Part shown: positions 57,571 through 64,000 of the stretch, one piece after another | How the letters are laid out: each line of letters begins with the position of its first letter | Position numbering within the stretch: the first letter of the stretch is position 1 | Origin: Aselliscus stoliczkanus | Lineage: Eukaryota > Chordata > Mammalia > Chiroptera > Hipposideridae | NCBI GenBank assembly: GCA_033961575.1 | Contig: CM066732.1 | Location: 69,168,687-69,232,686, forward strand | DNA length: 64,000 nucleotides | Direction: 5' to 3' | The notes under the pieces: model-generated | What the model was told of the DNA's origin: nothing | Database searches by the model: none | Seen by the model: only the letters and a program-made list of their open reading frames with translations | Made by a program: the position numbers and the translations under genes

Positions 57571-59277
57571 AGGAAAATGAAACTATTATCTACATTTTTA
57601 TTTTTCCAGTTAGAATTATTAAATCTGGACTAAGTTTTTCTTTGGGAAAGGGGATCTCTTCTTATGTGTATAAATCATTTAGGCCACCTTGAGCTTTTAG
57701 TCCCTCTCTCTTTACCAAGGTATAGCAACATCATTCTCTTAAAGCAGATTCTATTATTTCAGACATTAATAAGCTACTCTTTGTACTTGATAGGTTCTAT
57801 ACAGTTTGTGCTCAGTGAGAGTTCTTGATGAATTCTTTAATCTATAGCTTCTAACTCTAAACGAGAAGGTATAATGAAGTAACATAATGCATTGCATTTT
57901 CTAGGTGTCTGCGCTTGGAATTATGTGTTCTCTCTAATGATGTTACTGTGAGGAAATGGAATGTAAAGTGTAATTTTGTGCCTCTTAATGTGGCATGTTG
58001 CATAATGGAAAAGAAAAGTGGCAGTTGTTTAGAGATATGTTGGTAGAGCCTTAACTACAGAATTGTAACAAAGAATACTGAGGGCGAGCTACAGGATATT
58101 TTGAGCCCTGGTCTCCTCTCTTTTTATTTGTTTCTTCTCCAGTTCTATGTTTTCATTAAAAGAGTAAATTGAAACAGCCTGAATCTTTTAGCACCAATGT
58201 TCTCAAGAGATGTTACACAGCCAATTGGGTTAAGAATCAGGCATCTGCAACATAATTTTCAGCCAACTAGTCAATGACTAGCACTTTGGCCCTGGGTAAA
58301 TATCATATCCCTTTGTAACATTTTCAATGGCAAGTTTGTCAGCGCACAGATCCACTAGCTTGGAATAAGCTGTCTCTACAGCAGCACTCATGACTAAGGG
58401 CTACTGGATTCGCTCCAAACCCAGCACTACAAAGGGAAAAAATTGACATGTTTTGACAAGTTACTTCAACTCATGATGCAATGAATTTATTAATATTTAA
58501 GAACAAATAGAAACTTAATAAAAAAATAATGAACATTCAATATCTAGTTCGCACAGTAGACTTATATGTATATATGACAAATACATTAATCGTTTCAGGA
58601 AACCATCTCACTGACATTCACTTTCATTTACTAATTTCCATGTAGGCAGTTTGTGAGATTTGTAATTTGAGATGTGAATGTGGCTTAGCACTTCGGGTTG
58701 AATTTTGATTTAGACAGTTGTAGGCCTTCATAAAATTTGAGTTACAGACACATTTTGCTTTTATGGACTCAAGGGTCCAAAACAAACAAAACCAACAATT
58801 AAAAAAATAAATAAATGCTATCAAAATAAAGCAAGAAAATCTGATAGATAAAGATAACAAAGTATTTCCATTTATATCCTGCAAGAGAAATAAGCAAACT
58901 ACCTGGAAATCAATGCTTTTCAGCAGATAAGTATTTGGGTTTTGTTCCGTTTGTCCCAAAGAAATTAATGGCAGCTAGCCACTTTCATTCAGACCGGAAT
59001 GATACACTGACCTGAGAGTTTTTTCCGTTGAGATCTTGGCTAGGAGAATGAGGAATGTACTACTAGTGTTATGCCTTTTCCCCTATGTTTTCATTTGTTT
59101 GACTGTTGGTTTTTCATTCGCATATTTATTTACTTCTGCGTCTATAACACCCCTATGCGCTAGCCTCTTTTCTTTCACTGAAGGCCTGTGAATGAGTATG
59201 TACTTGGTTGACCTATGAAGATAGACTGAGAAGGATTTGCATAAATGAGTCCCTTAATTCATGTTGCTTAAACATTC
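57571..59277. other. unique DNA
   Basis: No gene or repeat recognised. A 111-aa minus-strand frame (58624-58959) has no similarity I know. The last four bases of the following gap (59278-59281, attc) are an LTR target duplication. Confidence 0.4.
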
Positions 59278-59281
59278 ATTC

Positions 59282-61112
59282 TGTGTGGCGTCCAGCATGA
59301 CAGAGCAGTGGGAGTGGAGAAGGGACCGCAAAAGGTTAAGAGAGAGAGACACAAATAAGAGAAAAATGTAGTTGGTGCCAGGGGACTTCAGTCTCATTGA
59401 CTGAGCCCTGAATTGGGCCTGACTGTTTCTTTTATTGTCTTACAAATAAGAAAAGATCAATGTAGCTTCCACAGTCTGTGAGTCTCACAACCAAGAATTT
59501 AGCTCAAGGCCAAATCACCCATGCCTACAAGCCGTCATTACCAAAGGTCCCATGATATCATTGTCATGCACCTACTAAGAGACAGAAACTTCCTCTGCTG
59601 GAACTTACTGATAAGAATGCATGGAGGACAGATATTGTCACATCAATAGGTCATTTTGTTGTCGGAGAGTGGGCCTCTCTTGGCGCAAAGTCCAGGTCCT
59701 TGGCAACTTGAGCAAAGAAAATGAGATACCAGAGTAAAGCAGTAGAATAAGTAGTTTATTAGAAGAGATAGTACATTTAGAAGTAAAAGTAGACCTGAGT
59801 ACTAGAGGATGGCTCAAGGGCCCATTACTAGAAGTTACATTCCAAAGAATGTGGGGTAGGCCACGCACAAAGGCGAGGCTCAAAGGGAAGAAGCGGTCAA
59901 AAGGAACAGGGAAGAAGCAGCAGCAGAAGCAGCAGCATGGGCTTCCCAGGACTTGGGGTTTTTATCCTTTTTCTTTAGAATGGGCTGTTCTTTCTGGGCG
60001 TAGGACCACTTGATTGGCACCTGTGATTGACGAGGTACTGCGTAGGTGTGAGTGACTGGTCTGATCTAGTTGGATATTTTGTGTCCATTTGCTCTTCCTG
60101 CAGGGGTAGGTAATTACAATACAACGGGGAGTTTTGGGTGGAAAGGGGAAGTGCCTCAGGCAGTTGCACTCTGTGGGCGTGTAGGAATGCAGAGACCCAA
60201 TGTCTGCCTCTAACTGCCTGCCTAGTTTTCCCTTGAGAGACGTGATCCCCATAAAATCTCTATGGGAAGCTGAGGGACAGGAGGTCTCTTCTTCTGTATC
60301 TGCTTCCTGCTGGGCAGGGGCGTAGAGCTGTTCCTGCCTATTGGGGTTCACGGAACTCTCACCCTAGCTGGTCTCAGATGAGAGGAAGGGGTCTCAAGCT
60401 CCACCTGAAAGACCGAGTTGGCTTCTTTGTTTGTTGGGGTATCCCCTGCATCCTCAAGACTCCTGAATGAGGACAAAAATATAAATCTGTTAGTTCTTAT
60501 GAAACTTGTGGCTATTCAGTCCATCACTCAGGTGGAGTCAGTTGTCTGGACACAGAATGGGTTTGACATTTAGCTTCCTGGCCTGGGGGATATTAGGAAG
60601 TCTCAGGCTTTCAAATAGTTATGGGAAGCAGGGGTAGGAGACTTCTATTGTTTCATATTCAGAAACTGATTTACAAAGCAGTTAAGAAGCAAGGGGGATC
60701 TTCCGTCCAAGATTCACAAACTTGTTAGAAGAGCAATCAAAGCCCAAGAGCTAAGAAACTAAAGAACTAGGGAGGAGACTTAACATTTCTATAGAAAAGG
60801 AAACATTAAAGTTTTTCAGTGGTGGGGGTTGGTGCTGCTCAGCTGGCCGGTAACAATTTCACAGGCAGGCTGTCATAACCTGAAGCAATGTGTCTACGCC
60901 CTTTTTTCTCAACTCCGTGATTCCTCCTATGGCTCCCATGCAACTGTGCCTGTCTTAGGTTGTTCCTCCCTTGAGGAATCTTATCCGTTATTGACTAACC
61001 AGCCATCTTTTGGGGGCCAAGTAGGAATACATAGAGTAGACATAATATTGAAGTAATGATCTGTTTTCATGGAAAGGTACATGGGGACAGAGACACAGAC
61101 AGTGAGAAAACA
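59282..61112 (-). mobile_element. solo ERV1-type LTR, split by a second LTR
   Basis: Outer LTR, about 630 bp without its insert. In sense it begins 'tgttttctcactg' and ends 'ctggacgccacaca' (TG...CA). Flanked by a 4-bp TSD, attc, at 59278-59281 and 61113-61116; four bases is usual for ERV1 (gammaretrovirus-like) elements. Polyadenylation signal AATAAA on the minus strand at 59431-59436. A related plus-strand partial copy is at 6349-6640 and a more distant one at 63780-64000. Interrupted at 59657-60855. No internal retroviral region remains. Confidence 0.82.
59657..60855 (-). mobile_element. solo ERV1-type LTR nested in the outer LTR
   Basis: 1199-bp LTR, in sense starting 'tgttaccggccagc' and ending 'ctctccgacaaca'. 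Flanked by a perfect 4-bp TSD, attt, at 59653-59656 and 60856-60859. Sense order: GC-rich U3, a TATA-like 'ggataaaaacccc' (plus-strand about 59954-59966), then AATAAA (plus-strand 59755-59760), then U5. The roughly 200 bases between the two signals give a normal gammaretroviral R. The 129-aa minus-strand frame (59962-60351) lies in U3 and is not called as a gene. Confidence 0.85.
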
Positions 61113-61116
61113 ATTC

Positions 61117-61817
61117 TGCAATAATGTAACTTAGGAAGAATGGTAGAAAATCTTGTTGAAACAGGTTTGCTGCTCTAAAATAAAAGTTATGTATTTGTAC
61201 AGGAAAAAGATAGATATGAAGAAGGTGGGAGATAGTATTACATATATACTTACAATAAAACAGGTTAATAATATCGATAAAATACAAGCACAATAGGTTC
61301 TTATATGATGAACACAATAAATAATGAAAATGACCCTACCAAACTAGATTTCCTTGCAATTTTGTAAATATTTTTGAAGTCTGATGACAGTGTTATTGAT
61401 AAGTTAATAAAATGTTCAAAGGTATATAATTAATTTATATTATTTTAAGAAAAAATATATAAGTGCATATTTTCCACCAACGTTTTTATAGGCAAATAAC
61501 TCCTTTTAAAATGTATTACATAACAATAGTTCTTTGGCAAAATACTTGCAGAAAACACATCTACAATGCATCTTCTGCTATTTTCATCTTTTTTTATTTC
61601 TTTAGAAATTATCAAGAAATTAAAGATACATGAAATCACCTGTGTAGAGAATACTTAGATTTTTAGTTAATTTTTCAATTAAATAGGTGACATTCATTGC
61701 TAAGTTGAAAGACTATTTCAAGTTTTTCCAAATATTTCAACAGTCATTTTACAGAAACTCACTCTTTCTTTCCAAAATCAAAATTGATGTAACAATTAAT
61801 AAGATAGTTTCATAATA
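61117..61817. other. unique AT-rich DNA
   Basis: Nothing recognised. Ends in the TA target of the next element. Confidence 0.4.
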
Positions 61818-61949
61818 CCAGAGTGCCAAAAAAAGTATACACATGACTTATATTCATCTTTTGTTATAGTTATATGTTGAGTATATTACAATTTTAATGC
61901 AGTTTTATCCTTTTCTTAAAATATGAATACATTTTTTTTGGTACCCTTG
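61818..61949. mobile_element. 132-bp mariner-like MITE
   Basis: Terminal inverted repeats 'ccagagtgccaaaaaaagta' (left) and, reversed from the right end, 'caagggtaccaaaaaaaatg', with a TA dinucleotide on each side (61816-61817 and 61950-61951). The AT-rich interior has no frame. This is the layout of a short non-autonomous Tc1/mariner element. Confidence 0.7.
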
Positions 61950-61951
61950 TA

Positions 61952-62534
61952 TTTAATGAAATAATGATCAAAAGTAAAACTAATAAGAGATTTGAGAACA
62001 GAAATTGAGAAAATTCATACCTAAACTATGGGATTAGAAGAGAGCATGACATAGCCCATTATATGTGAGTCTTTGTGGTTCCTGAACATAACTCAGCATA
62101 TTTAAACAGGAGACAATCATGCCTTAATCTAGCAGTCAGATAGGTGGAAGTGTATTCTTCCATACAGTTATTTTGAAAAATGCAATCCAAGTCTGGTAAA
62201 AGTATGTACATTAACTAGGAAAAGAGTTATTAATACTTATTAACAAATGAACTTCTTTTATAAATATTTGATAAAGAATACAATTCCTTTTCACTGAAGT
62301 AAAATAATTAAAACATTGTTAATATCCATGCTTACAAGAAGAGACACTCAATGAGTATTAAATAGCACTTATAATTTCCCTTGACATCAAAGAAACTAAC
62401 ACATTCATATATTATTTAAAACAATATCTGATTTTCTTAAGGAATTTGGAGGGATGTAAATCCTTTAACATTTTTCAAAGCGTTACTAACTATTCCATTT
62501 ACAAACTATACAAACTAATTTAAAAAATAAAGAA
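61952..62534. other. unique AT-rich DNA
   Basis: Nothing recognised. Confidence 0.4.
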
Positions 62535-62670
62535 GGAGAACTGACTCTGGTTGATGAACACACAATGTGTTATATAGATGATGTATTACAGAATTGCACA
62601 CTTAAAACCTATAAATCTTTATGAGCTATTGTCACCCCAATAAACTTCAATTAAAAATAAAAAAAGAGAA
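62535..62670 (+). mobile_element. L1 3' terminus
   Basis: 'gaattgcacacttaaaacct', 'attgtcaccccaataaactt' and an A-rich tail: the same 3' end as at 893-940. Its A-tail was the landing site of the next SINE. Confidence 0.75.
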
Positions 62671-62785
62671 CCGGCCGAGTGGTGTGGTGGTTAAGCGCTG
62701 GCTTGGGAAGCCAGCAGCCCCGGTTCAGGTCCCACATATGAGGGCCAGTGACACTGCCCTCAAAAAAAAAAAAAAAAAAAAGAGA
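62671..62785 (+). mobile_element. short tRNA-derived SINE (family 1)
   Basis: Closest to the family consensus: 'ccggccgagtggtgtggtgg' head, 'ctggcttgggaagccag' stem, 'ggccagtgacactgccctc' module and an A-run of 20. Probable TSD aaaaagagaa on both sides, partly hidden by A-runs. Confidence 0.93.
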
Positions 62786-62799
62786 AAGAAAGAAAGAAA

Positions 62800-63385
62800 T
62801 GAGGAGCTTACAGTCAAGATGGCAGAGTAGTCAAACACTATGTTGGCCTCCTCCCACAACCACCTCAAATTTACAACTAAACTACAGAAAAAGCATCATT
62901 CAGAATTGCTTGAAGTCTAACTGAACAGAAATCCTATCATTAAGGACATACAGAAGAAACCACCTTGAGACTGGAAAGAGGGGCGGAGATGTGGAACAAG
63001 CTGGGCCAACACCCATATATGACAATTAAAAATCAGGAGAGGTATCTTGGCTGCAGAGATGAAACCCCATGAAAGAAAAGGGTTCCAGCTCCACACCAGG
63101 CTCCCCAACCTGGGGTTCCAGCACCAGGAAGAAAAGTTCCCACCGCCTCTGGTTGTGAAAACCTGTGGAGATTGTGGCTGAGTGAGATGGAGGGTGGCTG
63201 CAGTCCCAGGCAGTCCTCTTAAAAGGCCTGCTCATGGATTTATTGACTGATGGACTCACTCACTCTCAGCTCCAGAGCTGGAGGAGCAGCTCCAAAAACA
63301 CCAGGGATGTATCTGGATGAACTGAATTGTCTAGCTGCAGGACAAGAGTTGGAGGGGCAGCTTTCTCCCTAAAATATTTACTCTT
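62800..63385 (+). mobile_element. L1 5' UTR fragment
   Basis: Begins 'cagtcaagatggcagagtag', the usual start of an old L1 5' UTR, then 'cacctcaaatttacaactaa' and a GC-balanced region. ORF1 is absent. Just after it (63385-63420) is a possible end of a hAT repeat ('ctttacaaaaaaatttttgc'), too short to call. Confidence 0.6.
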
Positions 63386-63420
63386 TGGCCCTTTACAAAA
63401 AAATTTTTGCTGAGCCCTGG

Positions 63421-63779
63421 TTTAACTAAATTAACATGGAATATAGTTATAGGAACTGTTTTAATCTCTTTTCTTCTAATTTTATAATCTATCATTTTTT
63501 TAGGTCAATTTTCTTTGATTGATTTTTCTCCTCATTATGGGTTGTATTTCTTTGCTTCTTTCCTTGTTTGGCAAAGTTTGACTGGATAGCTGACACTGAT
63601 TTTTACCTCATGGATTGCTATATTATTTGTCTTCCTTTAAGTATTCTTTAAAACTCTGTTCCAGGACATAGTTAGATTATGTGGAAACAGATTGATCTAT
63701 TCTGTACTTTCTTTCATTCTGCTTTTCTAAGAGTTATGTTTACATTAGAGTTAACTCCCCCCCACCCACACACACATAC
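63421..63779. other. unassigned DNA with a short (CA)n
   Basis: C-rich and CA run at 63757-63781. Nothing else recognised. Confidence 0.35.
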
Positions 63780-64000
63780 ACGTGGCCTCACAGCATCCTC
63801 GCCGTCTGCCTGCCTGCATTTGTCCATAACAGCAGAACCTCACGGGGACAGGATTTTCACTATGTTTATGGCAAAACCCCATGGGACCCCAAGAGAGAGG
63901 GTGGGACAGCCAATGACGGGCAAGACCCTAAATATGCCCATTAGGGCGGCCTAAGACAGGCGTCCTCGGAGGGTCCCTGGGAGGAATCAAGGAGGTGAAG
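63780..64000 (+). mobile_element. LTR fragment, cut by window end
   Basis: Distant relative of the outer LTR at 59282-61112: shares the 'ctgcctgcctg' start, 'acgggcaagaccct', 'ggcctaagacagg' and 'gggaggaatcaaggagg' in the same order. Continues beyond the window, so the whole LTR, and perhaps a provirus, may lie just downstream. Confidence 0.55.

Noticed and set aside
59962..60351. A 129-aa minus-strand frame in the nested LTR.
   Set aside because: Lies in U3 of a solo LTR, upstream of the TATA-like box; no known accessory-gene similarity.
62671..62745. A functional tRNA gene at the SINE heads.
   Set aside because: The heads have A- and B-box-like parts but do not fold into a full cloverleaf, and each is fused to a SINE body and A-tail.
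1..64000. Clustered repeats that might be CRISPR arrays, riboswitches or bacterial-type operons.
   Set aside because: All regular repeats are microsatellites or eukaryotic transposons; there is no array of equal repeats with unique spacers and no prokaryotic gene organisation.

Overview
This window looks like an intergenic or intronic stretch of a placental-mammal chromosome. It is AT-rich, has no long open reading frame (the longest, about 170 aa, lies inside a LINE-1 5' region), and is densely layered with interspersed repeats: LINE-1, L2, MIR, MaLR/ERVL LTRs, younger ERV LTRs, a mariner transposon and several tRNA-derived SINE families. A bat (Chiroptera) is the most likely source. Two long SINEs (17703-18176 and 39520-39925) end in the VES-type tail known from bats, and the L1 3' UTRs match the pattern I know from bats. 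This is recognition from memory, not a database search; a colugo was considered as the alternative. No host protein-coding exon, structural RNA gene or CRISPR is supported.

Layout. 1-11 kb: an L1 ORF1 fragment, a small twin-primed L1 (745-949), a purine microsatellite, a short SINE with perfect flanks, ERVL/MaLR remnants and an L1 ORF2 fragment. 11-21 kb: the quietest part, AT-rich, with old MIR, L2-like and MaLR traces and one VES-like SINE. 21-27 kb: a SINE, then an old L1 (22985-26435) split by a younger L1 3' end (24856-25608), then an antisense L1 carrying a SINE, then a hAT-like DNA element. 27-39 kb: unique AT-rich DNA with dinucleotide arrays, three SINEs, two MLT1-type LTRs and one ERV1-like LTR.

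40-50 kb: the richest part. A solo ERV2-type LTR (40268-41420, minus, 6-bp target duplication) faces a second copy of the same LTR (about 44670-45972, plus). The second copy sits inside a nearly 5'-complete minus-strand L1 (43728-49295) bounded by a 14-bp target duplication. A deleted mariner follows (49426-49982). 50-58 kb: unique DNA, a short SINE, an L1 3' fragment with a GATA array, an ERVL-like LTR, and a clear twin-primed L1 (56331-56909).

59-61 kb: a solo ERV1-type LTR (59282-61112) that was itself hit by a second ERV1-type LTR (59657-60855); each has its own 4-bp target duplication. 61.8 kb: a 132-bp mariner-like MITE. 62.5-64 kb: an L1 3' tail, a SINE, an L1 5' UTR piece and an LTR fragment cut by the window edge.

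Nothing here forms a genetic system in which genes work together. The content is a record of successive insertions. The most informative points are the nested insertions whose target-site duplications can be read directly, and the repeat-internal structures (tandem L1 3' UTR modules, a microsatellite grown inside an LTR, a hairpin at the SINE 3' end).
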